Below, piece by piece: positions 7,737 through 14,222 of a stretch of 14,222 bases of DNA. Both the position numbers and the translations under genes were made by a program. The stretch comes from Bacillota bacterium. Lineage in GTDB: Bacteria; Bacillota; Clostridia; Christensenellales; UMGS416. Below the pieces are notes generated by a model that was not told the origin of the DNA, did not search any database, and saw only the letters and a list, made by a program, of their open reading frames with translations. Position 1 is the stretch's first letter, and each line of letters begins with the position of its first letter. The stretch lies in NCBI GenBank assembly GCA_023428265.1, contig JAEYYW010000094.1, forward strand, positions 1 to 14,222. The letters run 5' to 3'.

Positions 7737-8148
7737 TTTCCTTATACCTCCAAATCAAGTCAAAATAGAGTGGCTGGTGGATGTTTGCTGAATCATCAGC
7801 GAGCTGGCCGCCACCGTTCTGGGTGCAGCGGTACAACACGACAACGCCGCTCATGCTGTCGTGAGTATAGGTGATGGGGGGTTGTTGCTCTTCCATGACC
7901 AGCAACTTGATCACCCTGCTACTGATCTGCGCCAGCACCTCTGCGTCGGCCTCAATGATGCGCAGTTGCAGTTGGCTGCGAGACAGCACACCGTCATTGC
8001 TGGATGGCACCACGGTGACGGTTATTGCACGGGTTTCAAGGGTTGTGTATAGCGGGGTGATCCGGCTTTCACCATCCTCAGTGAGACCAAGCAATTCAGT
8101 AAGCCCATCGTCTTGAGCTAATCTTGCGAGTATGAGTTGTTCGATCAT
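7729..8148 (-). CDS. Tail terminator / tail completion protein (DUF3168-like)
   Basis: This is a 139-residue protein encoded after the HK97 gp10-like gene and before the tube protein, the usual slot of the tail terminator. It opens with a helical segment (MIEQLILARLAQDDGLTELLG), then RITPLYTTLETRAITVTVVPS and a strand LSRSQLQLRIIEADAEVLAQISSRVIKLL. It ends with beta strands (HQPLYFDLIWRYKENA) like the final F-D-hydrophobic-W/Y strand of DUF3168 proteins. The predicted role is to cap the tube at its head-proximal end and attach the tail to the neck. Its ATG overlaps the previous stop (ATGA, 8145-8148), with a short GAGG upstream, so coupled translation is likely. The exact family should be confirmed by profile comparison. 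Confidence 0.72.
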   Translation of the reverse strand: MIEQLILARLAQDDGLTELLGLTEDGESRITPLYTTLETRAITVTVVPSSNDGVLSRSQLQLRIIEADAEVLAQISSRVIKLLVMEEQQPPITYTHDSMSGVVVLYRCTQNGGGQLADDSANIHQPLYFDLIWRYKENA

Positions 8149-8585
8149 AGTTGCCTCAACACCCCTTGGAAAATCTCGCCGATCTTCCCCTTGTTCTTAT
8201 CGACTGCGTTGCGAAGAAATGGCCGTGGTTTCATTCCCCGCGTGAAGTGCCCGATGCCCTTGCGATCCTTATAAAGCCATGGTGTTTTGCGGCCCTGGCC
8301 GTTGGTCGCATAAATGCCGGTGCCCTCGTGATAATAGGGCGCATATTCGACGTTGGTACCGATGCGCCCGCGCAGCTCGCTGCCGTTTTTCTTGGTTTCG
8401 TGGGTAATGCTTGCCCTGAGACGGCCTGTATCTACCGTGCATTCCCGCTTGGCGTCCGCTTCGATGATCGACAGCGCCTTCTCCATGGCTTGGCCGAGCG
8501 CTCCTTCAATCCTGTCGCGAGCATCATTCATTCGTTGCCGCGCCAGCTCCGGCTGCTTGGCCAGATCGATATAGTTATCAGGCAT
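8145..8585 (-). CDS. HK97 gp10-like neck / tail completion protein
   Basis: The protein has 146 residues with the clear family pattern of HK97 gp10 (PF04883). A long N-terminal helix (RMNDARDRIEGALGQAMEKALSIIEADAKRE) is followed by the signature VDTGRLRASITHE near 56-68 and then GRIGTNVEYAPYYHEGTGIYA near 78-98. The C-terminal part has KPRPFLRNAVDKNKGKI, the common PFLRPA-like motif before the last helix. This family acts in the head-tail interface or tail completion of siphophages. The ATG lies 8 bases inside the end of the upstream gene, and AGGTG is present ahead of it. The gene order connector, adaptor, gp10, terminator is the standard neck cassette. Confidence 0.88.
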   Translation of the reverse strand: MPDNYIDLAKQPELARQRMNDARDRIEGALGQAMEKALSIIEADAKRECTVDTGRLRASITHETKKNGSELRGRIGTNVEYAPYYHEGTGIYATNGQGRKTPWLYKDRKGIGHFTRGMKPRPFLRNAVDKNKGKIGEIFQGVLRQL

Positions 8586-8907
8586 GACTAAACACCTGCT
8601 TTTTGAGCGTGGCTACCAGCTGTTTGCCAATCCGGTCAACCCATATCACTTCCTGCTCGAAGCCATCCTGGTCGCGGACACGATCCCCGGCTTTCAGCCC
8701 ACAGTTCAGGTTATAGGTAATGAGCCGGTGAGTCGCTTCAAAAAAGCGCTGATCATCGGAGTTGATTGGAGCTCCTGTGAGTGGGCTGATATTGGCTGTC
8801 AATGTGCCACCATCGGTGAAGGTGGTCTGTTTTTGGTGGGTACGCGGGTTTTGGGTAGATTGCGGATGAAGGAGCGTATAGACCTGCATCTGCGTGGCCA
8901 GGCTCAT
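8578..8907 (-). CDS. Head-tail adaptor / head closure protein
   Basis: The protein has 109 residues, the normal size of phage head-closure proteins of the SPP1 gp16 / HK97 gp7 type (PF05521-like). It is beta-rich. The C-terminal half has HRLITYNLNCGLKAGDRVRDQDGFEQEVIWVDRIGKQLVATLK, which matches the family pattern in which H-x-hydrophobic strands precede a GDR(I/V) turn and a final strand pair. It should bind below the connector and close the DNA-filled head before tail attachment. The ATG overlaps the connector stop (ATGA, 8904-8907), with GGGTGATT just upstream. The Gly/Thr- and Gln-rich N-terminus (residues 14-40) is variable in this family. The call rests on the GDRV motif and gene order. 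Confidence 0.75.
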   Translation of the reverse strand: MSLATQMQVYTLLHPQSTQNPRTHQKQTTFTDGGTLTANISPLTGAPINSDDQRFFEATHRLITYNLNCGLKAGDRVRDQDGFEQEVIWVDRIGKQLVATLKKQVFSHA

Positions 8908-9221
8908 CTGACAATCACCCGCCGATCCAGCTGTAAAGCAATCAAGATATCTTGGGGGATGCCCTGCACATAGGTTGTGGATGCACCGCCCACGGACTCA
9001 GACGAGATCCCGTTACCGCCCTGGATCATAAGAGCGAACTCGCGAGCTGCCCACTTGGTATGAGCCAGCCAGGATGATGCCTTGAACCCGGTATCTTTGT
9101 GGCAGTAGGCTTTGATTTGCGCAGCAGTCGCGAGCGTGAGTCTGGCCACAATTTCATCCTTACCAGTGGCGGCTGGGCCGATATAGGCCATGACCTCCTC
9201 GGGCGTAGCCAGTCCGTCCAT
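8904..9221 (-). CDS. Head-tail connector protein (gp6-like)
   Basis: The protein has 105 residues and is mostly helical. It begins MDGLATPEEVMAYIGPAATGKDEIVARLTLATAAQIKAYCHKDTGF, like the N-terminal helices of gp6-like connectors that form a ring below the portal. The C-terminal half has WAAREFALMIQGGNGISSESVGG and ends with PQDILIALQLDRRVIVR. The start ATG at 9221 is preceded by an excellent AGGAGGTGAT with three spacer bases. The gene is the first of the neck cassette. It is separated from the capsid gene by the largest gap in the operon (78 bases), which holds a hairpin, so its transcript level may differ from that of the capsid gene. Confidence 0.82.
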   Translation of the reverse strand: MDGLATPEEVMAYIGPAATGKDEIVARLTLATAAQIKAYCHKDTGFKASSWLAHTKWAAREFALMIQGGNGISSESVGGASTTYVQGIPQDILIALQLDRRVIVR

Positions 9222-9242
9222 GGGATCACCTCCTGTTGGTGC

Positions 9243-9272
9243 AAAACCGCCCCGGAGGGCGTCCGGGGCGGT
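9243..9272 (-). terminator. Rho-independent terminator-like hairpin after the capsid gene
   Basis: Read on the minus strand, a perfect 10-base stem (ACCGCCCCGG pairing with CCGGGGCGGT) encloses a 7-base loop (9256-9262). The downstream arm ends in TTTT (9246-9243, the first T being part of the stem). It begins 27 bases after the capsid stop and ends 11 bases before the ribosome binding site of the connector. The stem is almost all G-C. The U-tract is short, so it may act as a partial terminator, an attenuator or a 3' end stabiliser that raises capsid expression over the neck and tail genes. Plus-strand termination is less likely because no T-run follows on that side. Confidence 0.65.
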
Positions 9273-9299
9273 GGTCGATTAGTTTAACCGATCAGATCA

Positions 9300-10442
9300 T
9301 CAGGCCGGCACCGGCACGTCGTAAACGACCTGGCAAGCAGCCGTATCGGCGGGTTTGCCGTCGAAGCGCTCATCGGCGCGGGTGTCGGTGGTGCCGCTGG
9401 TGAAGGCCGTGCCGCCGACGTTGGTCGTCAGCATCGTGATCTGGCGGCGGTCGAACATGTAGTAGGCCTTCAGCCAGTCGCCGATGGCGATCTGCGTCTT
9501 GGCAGTCGCGGTCGGGATCTCGTCGAAGATCTTCACCGGCTTGCCGAAGATCATGAGCTCGCCGGGCTCGCGGGGGTTGGGCACGAAGATCGGCATCCCG
9601 TTGACGTCTTTGACCAGGCCGACCGCCATCATGCCATCCGTGGACATGAGCCACGCGGCCTTCGCCTTGTAGGCAGCCTTCAGCTTGGCGAACGGCTTCC
9701 ACAGGTTGTCATAGGTCAACCCCTCAGCCGTTGCGGCGGAGCGGGTAAACCCGGTGCCGGTGGCTTTGAAAATGCCCAACGGGTTGTTGTCATCGCCCAC
9801 GCCGGTGAAAACCTGCGTGTTTTCCGTCACCCTGCCGGCGTCGGCAAATTCGTCCAGGACGAACTGGCCCACATCCAGCGCGGCGTCCTCCACCAGCTCG
9901 TTGGTCGCGGGAATAATCGCGCCGTATTTGTGAACCTTGAACGTGACCTTGCCGAAGGTGGCGCCCGCATCTCCATAGGAACCGGTGGCGTCCACGTTGG
10001 CCAGCGTCGCGCCGGTCAGGCGCTTGGGCACACTGCCAGACAGCGTGGTGACCGGCAGTACGCGAACGATGTCACGGACGCTGTTGCCGCCGGTCACAGC
10101 GCCGATCAGCTCGGCAAAGACCTCCTGCGGGACGATGTACCCGCCCGCCTCGTCGGTGCCCTCGCTGAGTGCCTTCAGAGTGGTGGCGTCGCCCTTGCGC
10201 ATGGCGATGACCATCTTGCCGATGTGGGAGACGGCTTCCTTGTCATGGGCGGCAGCGCCAAGCGCATTGCCGAAGCCCTTGCCGGCCAACCCGTACTTGC
10301 GCTGCGGGGGGAAGTACTTGGCCTCGACGGCGGCCATGAACTTGTCTAGTGAGATCTGGCTTTCATCCAGTTGCTGCTTCACGACGCCGGTAAACAGCGT
10401 CAGCAGTTCCTTACGGGTGTTCTCATCCATCATAATGGGCAT
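9300..10442 (-). CDS. Major capsid protein (HK97 fold, phage_capsid family)
   Basis: The protein has 380 residues. The mature-like part contains the family hallmark LSEGTDEAGGYIVPQEVFAELIG (about 92-114), followed by SVRDIVRVLPVTTLSGSVPKRL. Further hallmarks are KVHKYGAIIPATNELVEDA in the spine/E-loop region and VNGMPIFVPNPREPGELMIFGKPV near 270-300, and the end has AIGDWLKAYYMFDRRQITML. These match PF05065. Residues 1-90 are mostly helical and charged, and by alignment with HK97 they would include a removable scaffold (delta-like) domain. The start at 10442 follows AAGGAGG (10454-10460) with an 11-base spacer; the internal ATGs at 10433 and 10430 would be even further away. The gene is GC-rich (for example 44 of 60 bases in 9361-9420), well above several neighbours. 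It follows the prohead protease by 21 bases. Confidence 0.95.
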   Translation of the reverse strand: MPIMMDENTRKELLTLFTGVVKQQLDESQISLDKFMAAVEAKYFPPQRKYGLAGKGFGNALGAAAHDKEAVSHIGKMVIAMRKGDATTLKALSEGTDEAGGYIVPQEVFAELIGAVTGGNSVRDIVRVLPVTTLSGSVPKRLTGATLANVDATGSYGDAGATFGKVTFKVHKYGAIIPATNELVEDAALDVGQFVLDEFADAGRVTENTQVFTGVGDDNNPLGIFKATGTGFTRSAATAEGLTYDNLWKPFAKLKAAYKAKAAWLMSTDGMMAVGLVKDVNGMPIFVPNPREPGELMIFGKPVKIFDEIPTATAKTQIAIGDWLKAYYMFDRRQITMLTTNVGGTAFTSGTTDTRADERFDGKPADTAACQVVYDVPVPA

Positions 10443-10463
10443 TGGAACTCTTTCCTCCTTCGT

Positions 10464-11195
10464 TTATTGGATGCCGAATACATCCTTCATCATCTTCACC
10501 GGGTCGATTGAGTCGTTCACGGGCTCGCCGGTGTCGCCGGGCGCGTCCGGATCAGTCGGGTTGGTTTCGTCGGGTTGGTCATCGTCTTCGTTATCCAGCA
10601 CCTGTTGAAGGAGCGTCCGGACTTCGGTCATTTGCTGCTGTAAGGTTGCCTCAGCCTCTTCCAGCATGCCAATGGCCTGTGTGATCAGATCGCGATTTGC
10701 CTTGCTGATTGCCGCGCCGATCTTCAGCTTGGCACTCTTGAGGGCGCGGGGATTGCACGGCACAGGCACCACGCTATACTCCAGCAGCTCCTGCTTCGTA
10801 AAATGGTAGCCCTGGTTCTTGGGTTTGGCCTCATACTCCAGGGCCATGAAGCCCACGCTGAAGGCCCGCATGAAGCCGCCCTTGTACAGCTCAAAATAGA
10901 GCTTGCCGCGCTCGGTCGGCGCAAACTGGGTCTTGGCACGGAGTTGGTTGCCCTGCTTGTACACCTCCACGGCTTTGCCGATGGGCGGTGCGCCATAGTC
11001 ATGAATGTCCAGCACGACCGGATTGGCCATGAAGTTGTCCAGATCCCATCCATCCAGGCTGATGTCGTCATTGACACGGTCTGGCTGATCATCGCTGATA
11101 CAGTGGTCGATAATCATCTGGTCATCATCCAGAACCTTGATGTCCGAACCAAAAACAACTTTGTCAAGCCGTCTTTGTTTAAGTGTTTGTGGCAA
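10464..11195 (-). CDS. Prohead (capsid maturation) protease, HK97 type, with acidic C-terminal tail
   Basis: The protein has 243 residues and lies between portal and capsid. Residues 1-150 form the herpesvirus-like serine protease fold of PF04586. They include LDIHDYG with the likely catalytic His65, KGGFMRAFSVGFMALE with the likely Ser113, and ELLEYSVVPVPCNPRAL (137-153), in which Glu139 is the candidate third residue. Residues about 165-200 are helical and Gln/Leu-rich (coiled-coil-like). Residues about 200-230 are very acidic and Pro/Asp-rich (DDDQPDETNPTDPD). This tail could serve as scaffold or be trimmed during maturation. The protease should process itself and the N-terminus of the capsid protein. 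The start is TTG at 11195, chosen because AGGAGGTGAT lies three bases upstream and no better ATG exists. Confidence 0.92.
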   Translation of the reverse strand: MPQTLKQRRLDKVVFGSDIKVLDDDQMIIDHCISDDQPDRVNDDISLDGWDLDNFMANPVVLDIHDYGAPPIGKAVEVYKQGNQLRAKTQFAPTERGKLYFELYKGGFMRAFSVGFMALEYEAKPKNQGYHFTKQELLEYSVVPVPCNPRALKSAKLKIGAAISKANRDLITQAIGMLEEAEATLQQQMTEVRTLLQQVLDNEDDDQPDETNPTDPDAPGDTGEPVNDSIDPVKMMKDVFGIQ

Positions 11196-11200
11196 AGTAT

Positions 11201-11208
11201 CACCTCCT
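11201..11208 (-). promoter_or_regulatory. Ribosome binding site fixing the TTG start of the prohead protease
   Basis: The minus strand reads AGGAGGTG here and continues AT, then ACT, then TTG at 11195. The match to the anti-Shine-Dalgarno is nearly full length, and the spacing after GGTGAT is three bases. This is the same spacing seen before the ATG of the connector gene (GGTGAT CCC ATG), so the rare start codon is well supported. Confidence 0.8.
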
Positions 11209-11210
11209 CT

Positions 11211-13304
11211 CTATTCGATCACTGGTAGTAGAGTGCAGCGGCAGTTACAGTCCTCACCGGCAAGACCGATATTTCCAGGCGCAGGACCTGCGCCGCCACC
11301 CACCATGAAATCTTCATTGACCCCCACAACCTGGCCGTTGGCCTCCATATGTGTGTCCCGCGTGCGCTCGTCAATGGCTGTCAACCACTCCTTGCGCTGC
11401 ACGACGCCGCTCTGCTTATATGCCGCCAGCGTGCCGGCGTTGGAGCTGCCGATAACCTCGGTGCGCACGATGGTATTCAGGCGTCGCTCCGTGGAGTCGC
11501 CGAAGTATTCTCGGATGCTTTCTTTGATCTTCTCTAAGCTGCTGCCTTCAGCCTCGCCAGAGCGGATCAGCTCGCGGATGGCGTCGCGAGTGGTTTCGTT
11601 AATGCCGCCGATTTGCCTGGCCACATAACTATTGATCCAGCGTTCCACCTCAGGATTGCGAAGGTCAAACTCCAGACCCATGCCGCTCTCATCAAAGAAT
11701 GTCTGCGCCGATTCCCCGAAGATGCGTTCAATAATGGGCAAGATACCTGATGTCATGCGCCTGAGCTCCTCCGTGGAACTGAAGAAATCCAGCAGGCTGC
11801 CCAGGTCGATATCTTTGACAGGCGTTACAGTATCAAGAAGGATACCGTCAAGAGGATGGGGACCGGGACCGTTCAGTGTTTTCGGCGTTTCATCCAGCAG
11901 GCGCAGGATCTCCTTTAGCTGCCGGTCCATCTGCCGACGCCAGGCGGGGCGAAGCTGGCGCTCGTTCTCGGTGGCTTTGACAACAAATGCTCGCCAATAG
12001 GCCTCTTTATCTAGAGTTTTAACCCATGTTTTAACAGCATTAAAACGGTGTTTAATCACCTTGCTGCGTGGGATCAGCTGGATTGCTTTTCCACCATCAG
12101 ATAATGTGCCTCCTTCACCCATAGGCACCTGAGAATAGGGGATATAGATCACGTCGCCACCTTCCAGCGGTTCCATGCCCTGCTGCTCGCGGATCTCATT
12201 GGTGGTAAGCCACTTGTTATGGCCTTCTCTCCAGCCCTTGAGCAGCAGTTCCCGGTTCTCTGGGGTGGGATCATCAAAACTGATCTCCAGGCTGTCGTCG
12301 CCGAACATAGGGAGGTAGGAGAAATTCAGGTCATCCTGTTGCCCATCCAGCAACGGTTTCACTGTCCAGCGGGCAAAGATGTACTCGGCGCTCTCGGAAT
12401 TGGCCCTGTTGACATCTTCGACGATGCCCAGAATGGGCTTAGGTGTGCCAAAAATGGAAAGGATGGCGTCGCGGGTCAGCGTCTGCAGCCCAGAAAAGTC
12501 CATGTCCTTGGGGTTGACGCTGATCTGCTTGTAGCTGCCGACCTCAAGCATTCCGACCTTGTGGGCGTTGTTGACGCCGGCATGACTTTCGTTCCAATGC
12601 TTGACAATGGTTTCGTATTCCTCTTCATCCAGCACTTCTTTAAATTCGATCAGCGCATCCGGTCGTGCGGAATTGTAGAAGAACTTTTTGTTCCAGTCCT
12701 TGGCATACCGGTTCGAATCCAGATCCGTCGCAGCAGCCTGGGCTGGGCCGATGCCACGATAGGGGTTCGCCGGGTCTGGGTAAAATAAATGCACGACGTC
12801 TGTGGCATCAATCGGGATTCTCTCGCTGCCAGATTTGTAAACCCATGCCTTGATGTGGTCTTCCTTATCGGGCACCGCGACCATGTATGCCGGATTTACA
12901 GGCCAGATCTCCCATGGCCTCCCGGCACGGTCACGTTCGACCACCCAGAACGCTTCGCCGGTGAGATCCATATAGATCTGCGTTAGCAGCCTGAGCTTGT
13001 ATCCGGTCAAAAATGGGTTGGGCTTTCTAAGCAGCCGGAGCGCTGGGTGATCGAAGATCTCCGTTTGGTTTGACTTGGCATCCAGCTTGTATAGGTGCAT
13101 GGCAGTGCTGGCCACAGCAGCGGCGCGGGTAGACACACAGGCATACAGCCAGCCGATCTGTCCATATGCCTTTACGTACTCGGTGGCACTCATGGTCGGC
13201 GGCACTTCGTTGTATGCCGCCATCGGGCCGGAGTATTTCTTGCCGACGCCGTGCAGCAGGCCACGGGCTGCCGCGACGCGCACCTTGTCAAAGAACCTTA
13301 TCAA
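11211..13304 (-). CDS. Portal protein fused to MuF-type minor head (head morphogenesis) protein
   Basis: This 697-residue protein has two recognisable parts. Residues about 30-400 are an HK97-family portal: GQIGWLYACVSTRAAAVAS, YKLRLLTQIYMDLTGEAFWVVERDR, WEIWPVNPAYM, VVHLFYPDPANPYRGIGP, LQTLTRDAILSIFGTPKPILGI, and FARWTVKPLLD. About 400-560 is a charged helical linker. The last ~130 residues are a MuF domain (PF04233, SPP1 gp7 / Mu gpF type), with EVIGSSNAGTLAAYKQSG, then WLTAIDERTRDTH (640-652) and the closing Cys cluster CNCRC (686-690). The portal dodecamer is the DNA entry gate; MuF proteins are packaged minor head proteins. In many phages they are separate genes. No toxin domain follows the MuF part. 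The start is TTG at 13304, directly after the terminase stop, with GGGGTGAT upstream. The stop is 15 bases before the protease start. Confidence 0.93.
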   Translation of the reverse strand: MIRFFDKVRVAAARGLLHGVGKKYSGPMAAYNEVPPTMSATEYVKAYGQIGWLYACVSTRAAAVASTAMHLYKLDAKSNQTEIFDHPALRLLRKPNPFLTGYKLRLLTQIYMDLTGEAFWVVERDRAGRPWEIWPVNPAYMVAVPDKEDHIKAWVYKSGSERIPIDATDVVHLFYPDPANPYRGIGPAQAAATDLDSNRYAKDWNKKFFYNSARPDALIEFKEVLDEEEYETIVKHWNESHAGVNNAHKVGMLEVGSYKQISVNPKDMDFSGLQTLTRDAILSIFGTPKPILGIVEDVNRANSESAEYIFARWTVKPLLDGQQDDLNFSYLPMFGDDSLEISFDDPTPENRELLLKGWREGHNKWLTTNEIREQQGMEPLEGGDVIYIPYSQVPMGEGGTLSDGGKAIQLIPRSKVIKHRFNAVKTWVKTLDKEAYWRAFVVKATENERQLRPAWRRQMDRQLKEILRLLDETPKTLNGPGPHPLDGILLDTVTPVKDIDLGSLLDFFSSTEELRRMTSGILPIIERIFGESAQTFFDESGMGLEFDLRNPEVERWINSYVARQIGGINETTRDAIRELIRSGEAEGSSLEKIKESIREYFGDSTERRLNTIVRTEVIGSSNAGTLAAYKQSGVVQRKEWLTAIDERTRDTHMEANGQVVGVNEDFMVGGGAGPAPGNIGLAGEDCNCRCTLLPVIE

Positions 13305-13307
13305 AAA

Positions 13308-13315
13308 ATCACCCC
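13308..13315 (-). promoter_or_regulatory. Ribosome binding site fixing the TTG start of the portal gene
   Basis: The minus strand reads GGGGTGAT, overlapping the terminase stop codon (TGA, 13309-13311), followed by TTT and the TTG start at 13304. GGTGAT has the same three-base spacing to the start codon as at the protease and connector genes. The next in-frame ATG is at residue 28, with no comparable site. The overlap with the terminase stop suggests coupled translation. Confidence 0.65.
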
Positions 13316-14220
13316 ATTAAGGCTCTGTAGCCAAATTTCATCTTTCGTCGGCCTGCACCGTTCTGCACAAGCTCCGCAAGCCCGGTTGTTCCGTCCGGGG
13401 CATCGTCGTGCGGGTTTTTGCCTTTGCGTTGATACCTGGTCATCGCTTCATAATAAGCTGGCCAGCGTTTTGCCCAATCGACTGGGAAATAAATATGTGT
13501 TGAAATGTAGAAGGCAGCAACCTGGATGCGGGCCACCTTGTTTTCACTTTGATGGAACCACTCCACACGGACTTTCCGGGTTTTATGGTTTTCCCAGAGC
13601 AATCGTTCAACTGACCTGGCAAAGCCTTTGCCGCCGTTATTGCTCTCAATCTTGGCATACTCAACGTTATGCCTTGCCAGCATGGCAGCCGTCAGCGGCT
13701 CGGTTACTTCCATGGGTTCATCGCTGTAGATCAAGTCCAGCACCCACGCCTCGCCCTTGTAGACACCGGCAGTCAGGCTGCAAAGAAAGTCTGCGCCTTC
13801 GTCGGCGGTGTCGGTGTAGCTGACGATCTTTTCAAACAGCGGGCGGCCTTGATCATCACGAGGGATATCGGTATATGTGGCAAAACTCTCATACAGGCGG
13901 CCCTTTTTGTCCATCGGTTTGCCGTTGTAGTTGGCATCGAAGATCTCCGGGCTGATGAGCTTCTTTTTGCTCATATACGATTCCCAGCTCAGCAGCTTGG
14001 GGCATAGCGTTGTTTCTGTTGCCTCGTCGGCGCAGGCTGGCATGTTGATCTCCAGCCAGTTCGGCCCATCCTCGCTGGCCAGGATTCGCCCGACCAGGTC
14101 TTTGGTGCTCCACCTGGTCATGACGATGATCTGGATAGCATCCTCCTCGAGGCGGCTGAGGAATGTGTCGGTATACCAGCTGTACTGATTATCCAGGGTG
14201 GCTTCATTGGCAGCCTCAAT
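13309..14220 (-). CDS. terL: Terminase large subunit, C-terminal part (N-terminus beyond window)
   Basis: The frame is open from the right edge, so the 303 residues seen are the end of the gene; the internal ATG at 14121 is not the start. The visible part begins near the end of the ATPase domain: an IIVMTRWSTKDLVGRIL segment (about 31-47) resembles the motif III/coupling region of large terminases. The RNase H-like nuclease domain follows, with three acidic sites: VSYTDTADEGAD (Asp137 of the partial protein), AKIESNNGGKGFA (Glu192), and NPHDDAPDGTTGL (Asp272/273/276). This pattern matches Terminase_6C-type large subunits. The enzyme cuts and pumps phage DNA into the prohead through the portal encoded next, with only four bases between the terminase stop and the portal TTG. 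The ATPase Walker A region lies outside the window. Confidence 0.94.
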   Translation of the reverse strand: MEAANEATLDNQYSWYTDTFLSRLEEDAIQIIVMTRWSTKDLVGRILASEDGPNWLEINMPACADEATETTLCPKLLSWESYMSKKKLISPEIFDANYNGKPMDKKGRLYESFATYTDIPRDDQGRPLFEKIVSYTDTADEGADFLCSLTAGVYKGEAWVLDLIYSDEPMEVTEPLTAAMLARHNVEYAKIESNNGGKGFARSVERLLWENHKTRKVRVEWFHQSENKVARIQVAAFYISTHIYFPVDWAKRWPAYYEAMTRYQRKGKNPHDDAPDGTTGLAELVQNGAGRRKMKFGYRALMG

Positions 14221-14222
14221 GT

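Noticed and set aside
9930..10349. Long plus-strand open frame (139 codons) opposite the capsid gene
   Set aside because: It lies entirely antisense to a confidently identified capsid gene in GC-rich DNA, where antisense stops are rare. It has no ribosome binding site and a composition that looks like translated antisense.
12710..12720. GGTTCGAATCC, identical to a tRNA T-arm and a typical attachment-site core
   Set aside because: It is inside the conserved portal coding sequence, with no cloverleaf around it. A similar ggattcgaac at 86-95 is likewise inside a gene. Neither is supported as a tRNA or att site.
12219..12788. Plus-strand 189-codon frame opposite the portal gene
   Set aside because: It is antisense to the conserved portal domain; the open frame follows from portal codon use.
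1..14222. Search for toxin-antitoxin, anti-phage defence, CRISPR, insertion sequence or other accessory cargo
   Set aside because: Coding sequence fills nearly the whole window with head, neck and tail genes in standard order. No extra gene, direct repeat array or transposase motif was found.

Overview
The window is one side of a tailed-phage (siphovirus) genome or prophage. It is a single tightly packed block of structural genes, all read on the minus strand, so transcription runs from the right edge (position 14222) to the left edge (position 1). No host chromosomal gene, integrase, lysis gene, tRNA or CRISPR is visible, so I cannot tell from this window whether it is an integrated prophage or a free phage. 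The host is most likely a Gram-positive bacterium of the Firmicutes, possibly a clostridial lineage. The reasons are strong AGGAGG(TGAT) ribosome binding sites before most genes, a Dit plus Tal (prophage endopeptidase tail) tip module of Gram-positive siphophage type, and moderate GC content with GC-rich islands.

Layout in reading order. Packaging and head: terminase large subunit (C-terminal part, entering from the right edge), a portal protein fused to a MuF-type minor head protein, an HK97-type prohead protease, and an HK97-fold major capsid protein with an N-terminal scaffold-like region. A strong hairpin with a short U-tract follows the capsid gene. Neck: a gp6-like head-tail connector, a head-closure or adaptor protein, an HK97 gp10-like protein and a tail-terminator-like protein. 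Tail: tail tube protein, a pair of tail assembly chaperone frames that look joined by a -1 ribosomal frameshift (lambda G/GT arrangement), an 870-residue tape measure protein, distal tail protein (Dit), Tal/tail-spike protein, and a large receptor-binding or fibre-like protein whose end lies beyond the left edge.

How the genes work together: terminase pumps DNA through the portal into a prohead built from capsid protein and matured by the protease. The four small neck genes close the head and join it to the tail. The chaperones load the tape measure protein, tube protein polymerises around it, and Dit, Tal and the fibre-like protein form the tip that recognises and penetrates the cell. Neighbouring genes overlap by 4 to 17 bases or are separated by 0 to 21 bases, except for 78 bases after the capsid gene, which hold the hairpin. 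There is no stretch over 300 bases without a gene.

I do not see an undescribed system here. The points most worth checking are the frameshift site with its downstream structure, the intra-operon hairpin after the capsid gene, the portal-MuF fusion, the roughly 14.5-residue proline register of the tape measure protein, and the paired TTG starts of portal and protease.
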